Assembly (NCBI GenBank): GCA_049519595.1 | Contig: JBEKQP010000045.1 | Span: 1 to 27,973 of the forward strand | Source: CAWBRT01 sp049519595 | GTDB taxonomy: Bacteria; Acidobacteriota; Terriglobia; Terriglobales; Acidobacteriaceae | Direction: 5' to 3' | DNA length: 27,973 bases | Part shown: piece by piece, positions 14,957-23,160 of the stretch | How positions within the stretch are numbered: the first letter of the stretch is position 1 | How the letters are laid out: every line of letters begins with the position of its first letter | Position numbers and translations under genes: made by a program | The notes under the pieces: generated by a model | The model's database searches: none | What the model saw: only the letters and a program-made list of their open reading frames with translations | Told to the model about the DNA's origin: nothing

Positions 14957-16132
14957 ATGCAGCAGAAGAAGACAATCTTGAGCAGCGCGATCGTGCTTTA
15001 CTTCGTAATCTGCTTCGAGATCCTGATCATGATCAGCCCGTTCGCGGGCTTTTTCTATTCGGCTTTCAATCCCTTTCTTCTTGGGCTGGCCAAGTATCCG
15101 GCGACCCGGTGGCTAAGTTCTTTCTTTTTTGTTCACTTAATGGCTCCGCCCAGCGGATTTCTGCAATTCGTGCGGATCATGGGCTCCGCATTCTTTGTAA
15201 CGGGGCTTTTCGTCTTTCTCGTTTGCGCACTTCAGGTGTATGCCAGCAAGTTTCTTAAGACGGGCCCTGCCGTGAAAGCGCTGTATTCCGTGATCCGGCA
15301 TCCTCAATACCTCAGTCTCGCCGTTTCCGGCATAGGACTCGCCATTCTGTGGCCGAGATTCCTGGTCGTGGTTCTCTGGATTGCGATGGTGCTCGTTTAT
15401 TACCTGCTGGCCAAGGACGAAGAACGACGCATGCTCAAGCAATTTCCAGAGTCGTACCAGAAACACATGGGGACGTCAGGAATGTTCTTGCCGAAGAGAA
15501 TAGAGCAATCACTTGGCTTTTCCACCACGGCAGGCAGGATCGTTCTCTTTGTGCTGCTATCTTCATTTGCGGTCGGTGGCGCCTTTCTGCTGCGGCATTA
15601 CACCATAACGCATTTGCCTTTGTGGTCGGAGTCGAATGTGGCTGTGCTGCCGATCATGCCGCAGGATGAACCGATGCTGGAACACCGCATGGCCGCCATA
15701 CTTAACCTCGCAGCGGTCAAGTCGAAATTGCACGGTGGCGAATCTTATCTGGTTTATTTCATGCCGCCCATGTACGTTATGCAAGGTCTCATCGGTGATA
15801 CCGGAGGCGACTGGCAATTGTACAAACAGCACCACACGATCAGCATGATCACCGACTTTATACTCCATCCTTCCGGTCACATGGCAGGACACCACATGCA
15901 TGGGGATGCTAGCCACTCTGAACACGGCATGGAATCAGCAACCGTGAGGAGACTGATCTTCGTTGCCGTATCCGGTGAGACGCCCGGCAAGCAATTTGAT
16001 CCGTTCGCCGTCAATGCGATTCGAACGCCCGAATTTATGATTGACGTGGATGTACATGACCTCCAGGTTTTAGCTTCGAAGGATCTGCCGGTAGAGACCG
16101 CTTGGGGCAGAGTGCCGACGCCGATTTTTTGA
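14957..16132 (+). CDS. Membrane isoprenylcysteine/phospholipid-type methyltransferase with His/Met-rich C-terminal region
   Basis: A 391-residue membrane protein. Residues 1-180 form an ICMT/PEMT-like integral membrane methyltransferase: several helices, then the SAM-site signature SVIRHPQYLSLAV (Arg114-His115-Pro116) and LLAKDEERRMLKQFPESYQ. This is typical of NnrU/ICMT-type enzymes. A further helix at about 193-212 leads to an extra domain of about 180 residues of unknown type. That domain contains a His/Met cluster at 304-325 (HPSGHMAGHHMHGD then HSEHGM) that could bind metal. The start at 14957 has AGAGG eight bases upstream; the frame extends to 14741 inside the previous gene. It is probably part of the sigma-controlled operon. 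The methyl acceptor is unknown. Confidence 0.82.
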   Translation: MQQKKTILSSAIVLYFVICFEILIMISPFAGFFYSAFNPFLLGLAKYPATRWLSSFFFVHLMAPPSGFLQFVRIMGSAFFVTGLFVFLVCALQVYASKFLKTGPAVKALYSVIRHPQYLSLAVSGIGLAILWPRFLVVVLWIAMVLVYYLLAKDEERRMLKQFPESYQKHMGTSGMFLPKRIEQSLGFSTTAGRIVLFVLLSSFAVGGAFLLRHYTITHLPLWSESNVAVLPIMPQDEPMLEHRMAAILNLAAVKSKLHGGESYLVYFMPPMYVMQGLIGDTGGDWQLYKQHHTISMITDFILHPSGHMAGHHMHGDASHSEHGMESATVRRLIFVAVSGETPGKQFDPFAVNAIRTPEFMIDVDVHDLQVLASKDLPVETAWGRVPTPIF

Positions 16133-16431
16133 GCGCAATCCGATTCCCATTCACGAGTACTGGAAAGTTTTCCGGTACCGCGACACGTCGGGTTGATTCC
16201 CCAAGGGCTATAATGCGTCGTTTCCAGCATTCTTCGGCTTTTTCGGATTGGTGCATTGAACTCCGTGGCTGCCTGCAACTGGCTTTAAGTTGCGCTTATC
16301 AGCGATAGCTATTTTTCGGCGAGATTACCGTGGAAAACGTGACCATTGTCACCGTCCGCACGGTTGTGCAGCGCTACACTTCAATAACGCGCGAACTAAA
16401 GTCAGCAAATCGCGACATCGCAGGGGGAGCA
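16133..16431. other. Intergenic region before the split-Soret cytochrome gene
   Basis: Contains a -10-like TATAAT (16210-16215) with no clear -35 at 16-18 bp, and an open frame that leads without homology into the cytochrome gene from 16330. This suggests the cytochrome has its own promoter. No other gene is supported. Confidence 0.35.
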
Positions 16432-17217
16432 ATGAAAGCAGAAATTAATCGGCGGCAGCTTGTCACGCTCTTAACTGGAGTTGCTGGTGTGGGAGCGGCA
16501 GCGACGCTGGTCGCACATGCAGATCAACTGGGAGGCGGAAAAGATCCGGCCGAAGCATTACAAAAAGTACCATGGCCTTATAGACCGCTCGATCCCGACA
16601 AAGCTGCTCAGCGTGGATTTGAAGGCTACTACAAAGCCGAATGCATGTACGGAGTCTTCGACGCGATCGTCGGCCCTGTAGCGGAGCAACTCGGTTCACC
16701 TTACAAGGATTTTCCTTTCTTGATGTTCAAGTATGGCGGGGGCGGAATTAAGGGTTGGGGGACCATCTGTGGCGCACTGAATGGCGCGGCGGCTGCGGTT
16801 CAGCTGCTTTCGCCGGAGCCTGACCAACTGGTCAATGCGCTCTTCACATGGTACGAGCACGAGCAACTGCCGGACATACATCCTAAGGGCGCTAAATTCG
16901 CCGATGTTCGGTCGGTTGCGGGTTCACCGCTTTGCCACCAGTCAATCGCGCACTGGACGAAAGCTAGCGGCAAACTCGCATATAGTCCAGAGCGCGCCGA
17001 ACGCTGTGGATCCCTGGTCGCGTCCGTTGCAAAGCAGACGGTTCTGCTGTTGAACCAGCAGGCGGCCGGGAAGCCGATTATTTTCGCGCTGCCGAAAGCA
17101 ACGCAGAGCTGCATGTCGTGCCATGAAAAGGGCGGGGCGCTCGAGAATATGCGCACAAAAATGGACTGCGGTGGCTGCCATGCCCCATTGATGGACAAAC
17201 ATCCGGCGAAGTCATAA
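16432..17217 (+). CDS. Tat-exported split-Soret-type di-haem cytochrome c
   Basis: A 261-residue precursor. The N-terminus has a twin-arginine signal (NRRQLVTLLTGVAGVGAAATL), implying export folded or with cofactor. The body matches split-Soret cytochrome c of Desulfovibrio and the C_GCAxxG_C_C fold: AECMYGVFDAIVGPVAEQLG (Cys71), FKYGGGGIKGWGTICGALNGAAAAV (Cys113), PLCHQS (Cys168), Cys192. Two C-terminal haem c motifs follow: CMSCH (227-231) and CGGCH (246-250). Split-Soret proteins are periplasmic electron carriers with stacked haems; their physiological partners are poorly known. The start at 16432 has AGGGGGAG upstream. It requires a cytochrome c maturation system elsewhere. It is convergent with the rhodanese gene. 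Confidence 0.88.
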   Translation: MKAEINRRQLVTLLTGVAGVGAAATLVAHADQLGGGKDPAEALQKVPWPYRPLDPDKAAQRGFEGYYKAECMYGVFDAIVGPVAEQLGSPYKDFPFLMFKYGGGGIKGWGTICGALNGAAAAVQLLSPEPDQLVNALFTWYEHEQLPDIHPKGAKFADVRSVAGSPLCHQSIAHWTKASGKLAYSPERAERCGSLVASVAKQTVLLLNQQAAGKPIIFALPKATQSCMSCHEKGGALENMRTKMDCGGCHAPLMDKHPAKS

Positions 17218-17330
17218 GCAATAGCAAGAACCGCGTGAAGTGAGTCAGCGCGGGCGGAAGCCCAACAAGGCGATCGTTCCCGATGCGATTGCCCCGCGGT
17301 GACTGCGGTTTGCCAGAGTCCTGGAGTCTT

Positions 17331-19031
17331 CTACTTGCTAGTCGCAGTGTTCAGCCGCTTAAAGTTGCTTTCCCTAGCGCGCTCAAGTTGCTTTGGAAGC
17401 TGGAGTTCCCAATCGAAATAGGCATTCGCAGCCTGCTTGAATTCGGGGCTCATTGGTTCGAACTGGCCCCAAAGGAACGGCTGTCGAAAGATATCGTCAG
17501 TTTTTGTCGCCAGGTTATCGAAACCCGACGTGAGCGGCAGGTTTGCCTTGCGCCAGGCTGCGTTACCCCCTTCGAGGATGCTGACCGGTTTGCCTGAGAT
17601 CTTCGCCAAGTCACGGGCGGCAAGCGCAATCAGCGCTGCATCGTCGCCCGTAACCACAAAACTGGACCACTGCGGGTACGCATCAAGGCTTTCTTCCAGC
17701 CGCGAGCGAATGGCAAACCATGCGCCCGGAATGTGTCCCCGCTTGTAACTCAGACTGTCGGCGACGTCGATCACCGTAACCTTTTTTGCAGGTAGCAACG
17801 CATTCAGCTCGGCGGCTCCGATCCGGGGAAGCTTAATCTGGTCGACGCCCGGAACAACCGGTTTATAGTCGCCCGACATGAGACTTACGCCTTCGAACGG
17901 ATTCGCTAGAACATAGGTCTCCGGCCAATCTGCCTGTACCATCCAGGACGCAGTCATCAGCGCCCGAACCATGTAGTTGTCAATCAGTACGATCCGGGCG
18001 TTGCTGGTTGCTGCGTACTTATCCATTCCCTGCACCAGCTGTACGCCCCAGCCGTAGGTCGAGTCAGGACGATGGCCGGCTCGATACTCATCGGGCGTGC
18101 GTAGGTCGATAATGTAGAGGCTGCGATCCTTATCGGCTTTGAATACTGCAAGCTGCTTGGAGTCGATTGTTTTCACTCCAAACCGGTCCGCCACCTTCTG
18201 CGCCGTTTGCTGCGCTTTTTGAAGATTGGCTCCCCACGGTTCCGGAGCGTGCCGGGTCGATCCGTGTTCGAGTTGGAATCCAGCCATCTGCCAAGCCATC
18301 GTGCCGCCGCGCATGGCAGCAACCTTGTTAGGTATTCCGGCATTAATCAACGTCTGCGCACCGATAAGGCTGCGGGTGCGTCCGGCGCAATTCACCACGA
18401 CCAGCGTGTCGGGGCTGACCCCAAGCTGGAAAAAGCGAAACACAAGTTCAGACACAGGCACATTGATTGAGCCTGGGATGTTCATACTGACATACTCATT
18501 CGACGGGCGACTGTCCAGAATCAGCACTTTCTCCCCTGCGGCTATTCGCTTTTGCACTTCTTCCGGCGTCATCGTCGGGGGTTCGTAATTGACAGTGATC
18601 CACTCGCCGAAGGCTTTGCCTGCCACGCTCATGCCACTGAAGATCTCATGACTTGCCTTCTTCCATTCGGGATAGCCGCCATCGAGAATTGCGACATTGG
18701 TATACCCAAGCTCCCTCAGTTTTGCGGCCGCTCTTTCGGACATGCCTTCTCCCCCATCGGTCAAAACGATCCGGGTGGACTTGCGCGGCACCATCCTGAA
18801 GATGTTGATTTCCAGCTTGCTCAACGGCATGTTGACCGCATAAAGAAGATGGGCTTCGCCGAAAATACCCTCTTCTCGCGGGTCTATGATGGCGAGCTCT
18901 TTTCCGTCACCCTCCATCGTCTTCAGCTCAGTGGCGCCAATGCGCACAAAGGGAGAGTCAGCGGCAAATACGGTTATTGCGAGGATCATCGCGGTTATCA
19001 ATTGTGCCGCGAACCAAGTCTTCGTCGTCAT
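17331..19031 (-). CDS. Secreted protein with four tandem rhodanese domains
   Basis: A 566-residue protein with an N-terminal signal peptide (about 1-24, QLITAMILAITVFAA). Four rhodanese-like modules follow: about 27-130 (LAIIDPREEGIFGEAH), 153-256 (VLILDSRPSNEYVSMNIPGS), 287-385 (LYIIDLRTPDEYRAGHRPDS) and 402-502 (VTVIDVADSLSYKRGHIPGA). Only the second has the persulfide-forming Cys, Cys215 in the loop VVNCAGRTRS. The others have TDGGEGMS, DNYMVRAL and TGDDAAL at that site, so they are probably structural or binding modules. A likely role is periplasmic sulfurtransfer or sulfane-sulfur binding. AAAGGA precedes the ATG. Confidence 0.92.
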   Translation of the reverse strand: MTTKTWFAAQLITAMILAITVFAADSPFVRIGATELKTMEGDGKELAIIDPREEGIFGEAHLLYAVNMPLSKLEINIFRMVPRKSTRIVLTDGGEGMSERAAAKLRELGYTNVAILDGGYPEWKKASHEIFSGMSVAGKAFGEWITVNYEPPTMTPEEVQKRIAAGEKVLILDSRPSNEYVSMNIPGSINVPVSELVFRFFQLGVSPDTLVVVNCAGRTRSLIGAQTLINAGIPNKVAAMRGGTMAWQMAGFQLEHGSTRHAPEPWGANLQKAQQTAQKVADRFGVKTIDSKQLAVFKADKDRSLYIIDLRTPDEYRAGHRPDSTYGWGVQLVQGMDKYAATSNARIVLIDNYMVRALMTASWMVQADWPETYVLANPFEGVSLMSGDYKPVVPGVDQIKLPRIGAAELNALLPAKKVTVIDVADSLSYKRGHIPGAWFAIRSRLEESLDAYPQWSSFVVTGDDAALIALAARDLAKISGKPVSILEGGNAAWRKANLPLTSGFDNLATKTDDIFRQPFLWGQFEPMSPEFKQAANAYFDWELQLPKQLERARESNFKRLNTATSK

Positions 19032-19402
19032 GCTGCGTTCCTTTCTTCTGTTCTCGTTGATATGCTTTTGCCCCTTCTGGAAAGCGTGATCCAGGTAAGC
19101 AGAAGCTGCGATTCGCGTATCCCCGGACAGTTGTGTTGGTGCTGGATATTCGACGCAGTCAAGCGGCGCTGCTCGATGTCTGTATTGTCAAGATGAAGAT
19201 TCCGCAGCATCTTGCATGAAAACCTGGCGCCCTGTCAAGTGTTTTACCTCGCCGGGCGTTGCCTCGCAGCCGCCAGTTGTGATTGACCGCGACTGTACAG
19301 GAAAAATACAATCGAGTACACAAAATGCTGGAGTTCTCGTTAACGAGTTTGCAGGCGTTCTGAGTCCGCGCGGCAGGAAGCAGTTGATACTTGTCGAGTA
19401 CT
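19032..19402. other. Intergenic region between the rhodanese and efflux genes
   Basis: No supported gene in 371 bp. The frames found here on both strands lack ribosome sites and family resemblance. It has a perfect 12-bp palindrome CTCGTTAACGAG at 19336-19347, downstream of the efflux gene. Confidence 0.4.
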
Positions 19403-21010
19403 TCATTCGCCGCTAACGTCGGAGCGGCCCCGTGAGTGCTTTCGCACGCGGTGAAAGAGCATTGCAAGTGGTATACATAGCACTGAGAGAAACCCGAGTA
19501 GCCGAAAGTTATCGGCATAGGCGAGAAGGGATGCCTGCTGCTGGACAATTCCATAAAGCATTCCCAAGGCCTTTTGATGAGCTGAGTATGTGTCCGTCCC
19601 TCCGAGGTACAATCCTGTCTGCAGACCATGGAGTATCCCAATCACGGTAGGATTTCCAGCCGTAACGTTTGCCGCCAGGTAGCTCTGATGGATCTGAGTG
19701 CCGCGCACTAAAAAGGTGGTGACGCTCGCGATGCCGACGCTGCCTCCGATGTTGCGCATTAAGTTGTAGATACCAGCCGCATTCCCAATGTCTTCTTTGC
19801 GCAACCTGCCCATGGTCATGGTTGTGAGGGGAACGAAAATGAAACCGGTCGCGAAACCATTGATTAAGTTTGGCAAGATGATTGAAGTCATAGAAATGTC
19901 AAGATTGACGTGACTCAGCAGCAAGGCCGAGTAGCCGAGAATACCGAAGCCACACGCCAACAGCACACGGCCGTCGATATAATTGACCAACGTCCCTACC
20001 ACAATCATCGAGAGCATGGAGCCAATGCCGCGCGGGCTGACTGCCAAGCCGCTTTTCAGCGCTGGATATCTCAGCACGGTCTGTAGGAATAGCGGCAACA
20101 TGGCCGTGACGCCATAGAGAACGAAGCCGTAAAGGCCGGTGATCAGTGTGCCGACGCTGAAATTGCGGTCGCCGAGCACGCGCAATTGCACGATTGGGTC
20201 TCGGTGGGTGAACTCTCGGAAAAGAAAGCCGAGCAGTGCGATCACGGAAATAACAGCTATGCATCGTATCCAGTCCGCTGCAAACCAGTCCGCCTCCTGT
20301 CCCTTGTCCAGCAGCAACTGCAACGTTCCAAGCCAAATGGCCATCAAGCCGAACCCGAGATAATCGATTGCCCCTCGAAAAGCCTGCCTGATGTATGGAG
20401 GGTCTTCGACGAACATGTTGACCATCAGCAAAGCCAACAGACCCACCGGAAGATTGATGTAGAAAATCCAGCGCCAGGAGTAGCCGTCGGTGATCCATCC
20501 TCCCAAAGTTGGGCCAATCACTGGCGCGACCACAATCCCGATCCCATAAGCAGCCATCGCTACGCCGAGCTGGTGGGGAGGAAAGCTCTCCAGCAAAATA
20601 GACTGAGCCAGGGGCAGCATGCCGCCGCCCCCGATGCCTTGCAAAATCCGGGCGGCGATCAGCATCGGCATGGTGATGGCCATGCCGCATAGCAGGGAGG
20701 CGGCGGTGAACACCAGAATTGAAATTATCAACAGACGTTTCCGCCCAATGCGCCGGGTAATCCATCCGGTGGCAGGGAGCATGATTGCATTGGAAACGAG
20801 ATAGCTCGTTAGAACCCACGTCGATTCGTCCGTGGTAGCAGACAGATTTCCGGCAATATGTGGCAATGCGACGTTTGCAACCGAGGAGTCAAGCACGACC
20901 ATGAAGGTCGCGAGCATCACAGATACTGCAATCATCCAAGGATTCGCGGAAGGTCTCCACTCAGTCTGCCTTTCCTTCGAATCTTGCGGCGTGCTGCCGA
21001 ACGTGCTCAT
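19403..21010 (-). CDS. DHA2-family MFS drug exporter (EmrB/QacA type)
   Basis: An inner-membrane proton-coupled exporter of 535 residues with about 14 transmembrane helices. Family blocks: MVVLDSSVANVALPHIAGNLSA in helix 1, WITRRIGRKRLL (motif A), ILQGIGGGGMLPLAQSIL (helix 4), and YGIGIVVAPVIGPTLGGWIT with SWRWIFYINLPVG (motif C region), all characteristic of EmrB-type 14-TM pumps. CGGAGAG lies just upstream of the ATG. It is divergent from a TetR gene across a 323-bp region holding palindromic operators, so it is probably repressed by that regulator and induced by the drug or lipophilic compound exported. No EmrA-like membrane fusion gene is nearby. Confidence 0.95.
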   Translation of the reverse strand: MSTFGSTPQDSKERQTEWRPSANPWMIAVSVMLATFMVVLDSSVANVALPHIAGNLSATTDESTWVLTSYLVSNAIMLPATGWITRRIGRKRLLIISILVFTAASLLCGMAITMPMLIAARILQGIGGGGMLPLAQSILLESFPPHQLGVAMAAYGIGIVVAPVIGPTLGGWITDGYSWRWIFYINLPVGLLALLMVNMFVEDPPYIRQAFRGAIDYLGFGLMAIWLGTLQLLLDKGQEADWFAADWIRCIAVISVIALLGFLFREFTHRDPIVQLRVLGDRNFSVGTLITGLYGFVLYGVTAMLPLFLQTVLRYPALKSGLAVSPRGIGSMLSMIVVGTLVNYIDGRVLLACGFGILGYSALLLSHVNLDISMTSIILPNLINGFATGFIFVPLTTMTMGRLRKEDIGNAAGIYNLMRNIGGSVGIASVTTFLVRGTQIHQSYLAANVTAGNPTVIGILHGLQTGLYLGGTDTYSAHQKALGMLYGIVQQQASLLAYADNFRLLGFLSVLCIPLAMLFHRVRKHSRGRSDVSGE

Positions 21011-21233
21011 TCGGCTCTCCGTTGATACTGTTCCCTGAAATGAGTGTCGGCGGCCATGACAAGCATACTATTCCTGACATTGCGAAGCCCGGATGGACAG
21101 GCAGAAGCACTATCCAACGTGAAAGGTTTTCCTTCGGCGAACTGCCATCCACATCCGGCGAAGGTTCTGTTCTGATGTGCTGTTTCCGTACATGGGAACC
21201 GATTCCCAGAATCCTGCGTGAGTTGCTCCGTGC

Positions 21234-21278
21234 TGACTATATAGTCATTTTAATATACTGTATAGTCAGATTATAGTC
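21234..21278. promoter_or_regulatory. Tandem palindromic operators, likely for the TetR regulator
   Basis: A perfect 14-bp palindrome TGACTATATAGTCA (21234-21247) is followed 21 bp later by a near copy with core ACTGTATAGTCA (21257-21268), and by a half-site TATAGTC at 21272-21278, 11 bp further on. All lie 56-100 bp before the TetR start. Palindromic repeats spaced by whole helical turns in the divergent region fit TetR dimers bound side by side, controlling its own gene and possibly the pump. Confidence 0.7.
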
Positions 21279-21333
21279 TTCGTGAATCCGACAGCGCCAC
21301 CCTGGGGGTCGGAGCGCAAGGCCCGGAGAATTG

Positions 21334-21945
21334 ATGAGCACCAAACAGCAGGTGGTGTCTGACTTTCGCCGCACGGAAATTATCGACGCTGCGCGATCGG
21401 TATTCGCGCGCAAAGGATTTGTGCGCGGGATCATGGATGAAATTGCGGAAGAAGCGGGAATCGCAAAGGGGACAATATATCTTTACTTCCGATCTAAGAA
21501 AGAAATATACAGGGCTGTTCTGCATCATGATATGGAATTTTTGACGAAGGACACACTAGAACGAATCGATGCGGCCAATAACCTCAAAGACAAAATCAGG
21601 GCATTTACCCTTGCCCGGCTAGAGAACGCCGAGGTCCGAAAAGAGTTCTTTCGAATCATGGACACCGAATCGGGGAGTTTGTCTCTCACCCGGGGCCAAT
21701 ACCGCGATTGGCTTCGCGAACCAGTACTCCGTCTGACTTCGGCTATTGAGGACGCGTCTCGGCGCGGCGAGATACGTCCCGTATCCTCCGAACAAGTCGC
21801 ATGGGTGGTCGCCGATATGACGAGAGGAACGATTCAACGAAGGTTGCTTGGGCAAAGCGATACCCTGCCTAGTGAAGATTCTGAGTTTCTGCTCAGTTTT
21901 ATTTGGGCAGCTCTCACAAGTAGGTTAGATCCTAGCCATCCCTAG
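21334..21945 (+). CDS. TetR/AcrR-family transcriptional regulator
   Basis: A 203-residue regulator. The N-terminal TetR DNA-binding domain is clear: RRTEIIDAARSVFARKGFV, then DEIAEEAGIAKGTIYLYFRSKKEIY (HTH at about 36-56). The C-terminal region is a helical ligand-binding domain. The start is ATG 21334 with GGAG nine bases upstream; a TTG just before is also in frame. Being divergent from the DHA2 exporter with palindromes in between, it probably represses the pump and itself, and is released by a substrate of the pump. The ligand is unknown. Confidence 0.94.
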   Translation: MSTKQQVVSDFRRTEIIDAARSVFARKGFVRGIMDEIAEEAGIAKGTIYLYFRSKKEIYRAVLHHDMEFLTKDTLERIDAANNLKDKIRAFTLARLENAEVRKEFFRIMDTESGSLSLTRGQYRDWLREPVLRLTSAIEDASRRGEIRPVSSEQVAWVVADMTRGTIQRRLLGQSDTLPSEDSEFLLSFIWAALTSRLDPSHP

Positions 21946-22176
21946 CCCGTGTTATTCGGTGTGCCGGGAAAAGGTGTTTGTCTCAGCCGGTGCAAATCCC
22001 GGTTATGACGCCGAACTGCAATAAGCACTGCAAGAGGTTATCCGTATCCGCGCTAGCAAACGAAGGTCTTAGCACTGGCGTAAGCTTCATGACTTTTTAT
22101 CAACAGAACATGGCTTCCGACAGCTGCCACGAACATGTAAGAGAAGAACCCGATTTACAACGTCGCAGAAAACAGT

Positions 22177-22683
22177 ATGCTTTGGGCGATGATTCGGCAT
22201 TGGAAGATCTACGGGTTACTGTTAGTCGCGGCGCTATCCGCATTTGCGTCTTCGCAACCCAAGGTTGACCAGATATTGGTGCTCAAGAAGGAACATAAAC
22301 TTCTTCTGCTAGGTGGAGATAAGATTATAAGAACCTATTCGGTAGCGCTTGGCGGTGGCGGCTTGGCGCCAAAGCGGCAACAGGGTGACGACAAGACCCC
22401 GGAAGGGCTTTACCGGATTGATTCTCGCAATTCCGCAAGTAGGTTTCATTTGGCTTTACATATCTCCTATCCTGACGAAATCGACAAAGTGCGGGCGCGG
22501 AAGCGTGGCGTGAGCCCCGGTAGCAACATTATGATTCACGGTCTCGGCGATGAGTTCAAATCATTGGGAACAAAGCATTACCTTCACGATTGGACCGCCG
22601 GTTGCATAGCCGTAACTGATTTGGAAATCGAAGAGATCTGGCGACTCGTCCCAGACGGAACCTCGGTAGAAATTCGCCCCTAG
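22177..22683 (+). CDS. L,D-transpeptidase (YkuD/ErfK family)
   Basis: A 168-residue exported enzyme of peptidoglycan cross-linking or anchoring. An N-terminal hydrophobic segment (about 12-25, YGLLLVAALSAFAS) serves as signal or anchor. The catalytic domain has the substrate loop DDKTPEGLYRID, His121 (IMIHGLGDE) and the active-site block LHDWTAGCIAVTDLEIEEIW with His137 and nucleophile Cys143. This uses the TAGC variant of the usual SHGC motif, common in this subgroup. ATG 22177 is used; ATG 22189 is a possible alternative, and neither has a strong ribosome site. Confidence 0.92.
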   Translation: MLWAMIRHWKIYGLLLVAALSAFASSQPKVDQILVLKKEHKLLLLGGDKIIRTYSVALGGGGLAPKRQQGDDKTPEGLYRIDSRNSASRFHLALHISYPDEIDKVRARKRGVSPGSNIMIHGLGDEFKSLGTKHYLHDWTAGCIAVTDLEIEEIWRLVPDGTSVEIRP

Positions 22684-22913
22684 ACTATTCTCGATCCCGC
22701 GGCGCAATTAAGCATCTTTTACAGCTTCGCCCAACGATTCTTCCACCATCGGCTCTGATAATCGGGCAACTCCCTCCGGGAACTTCGCTTCTGACGAGAT
22801 GTAGAATCGATACGCGACGACCGCGACGAATGGATAACGGAGCGGGAATCGATTTCCGATGGAATACTGGAAAGTGTTAGACGTTCTTCCCTATTAGGAA
22901 CACCGTTGACGAG

Positions 22914-22987
22914 GGCGCGGTAGCCAAGTGGTAAGGCAGAGGCCTGCAAAGCCTCGATTGTCGGTTCGATTCCGGCCTGCGCCTCCA
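22914..22987 (+). tRNA. tRNA-Cys (anticodon GCA)
   Basis: A full cloverleaf can be drawn. The acceptor is GGCGCGG/CTGCGCC (7 pairs, one G-T) and the D-stem GCC/GGC. The anticodon stem is GAGGC/GCCTC with loop CTGCAAA (anticodon GCA), and the T-stem is GTCGG/CCGGC with loop TTCGATT. The discriminator is T at 22984, the U73 identity base for cysteinyl-tRNA synthetase, and CCA is encoded. It is not a selenocysteine tRNA (no TCA anticodon, normal arm lengths). Confidence 0.97.
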
Positions 22988-23160
22988 ATTCCTACTAACC
23001 AGCAAGACTGACGGCGGTGTCGATGCGGATATGCTCACAGCAAAACACGCACCGCCATCTCAATGATGATCATAGGAACAAGGTGCCGCGATTAGCACGA
23101 GTGGCATTCGCGCGATGATGTGCTGAGCGACGATGAGGAATTGGATGCCGACTCGGTTCG

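Noticed and set aside
19159..19641. 160-residue minus-strand frame overlapping the end of the efflux gene
   Set aside because: Overlaps the efflux coding end in another frame, has no ribosome site, is Cys/His-scattered and resembles no family.
22914..22987. tRNA considered as a selenocysteine tRNA supporting the Sec gene
   Set aside because: The anticodon is GCA, the acceptor is 7 bp and the variable loop is short: a normal tRNA-Cys. selC must be sought elsewhere.
22719..22988. 89-residue minus-strand frame beginning MEAQAGIEPTIEALQ
   Set aside because: Its start is the antisense of the tRNA-Cys gene, a well-known source of spurious hypothetical proteins.
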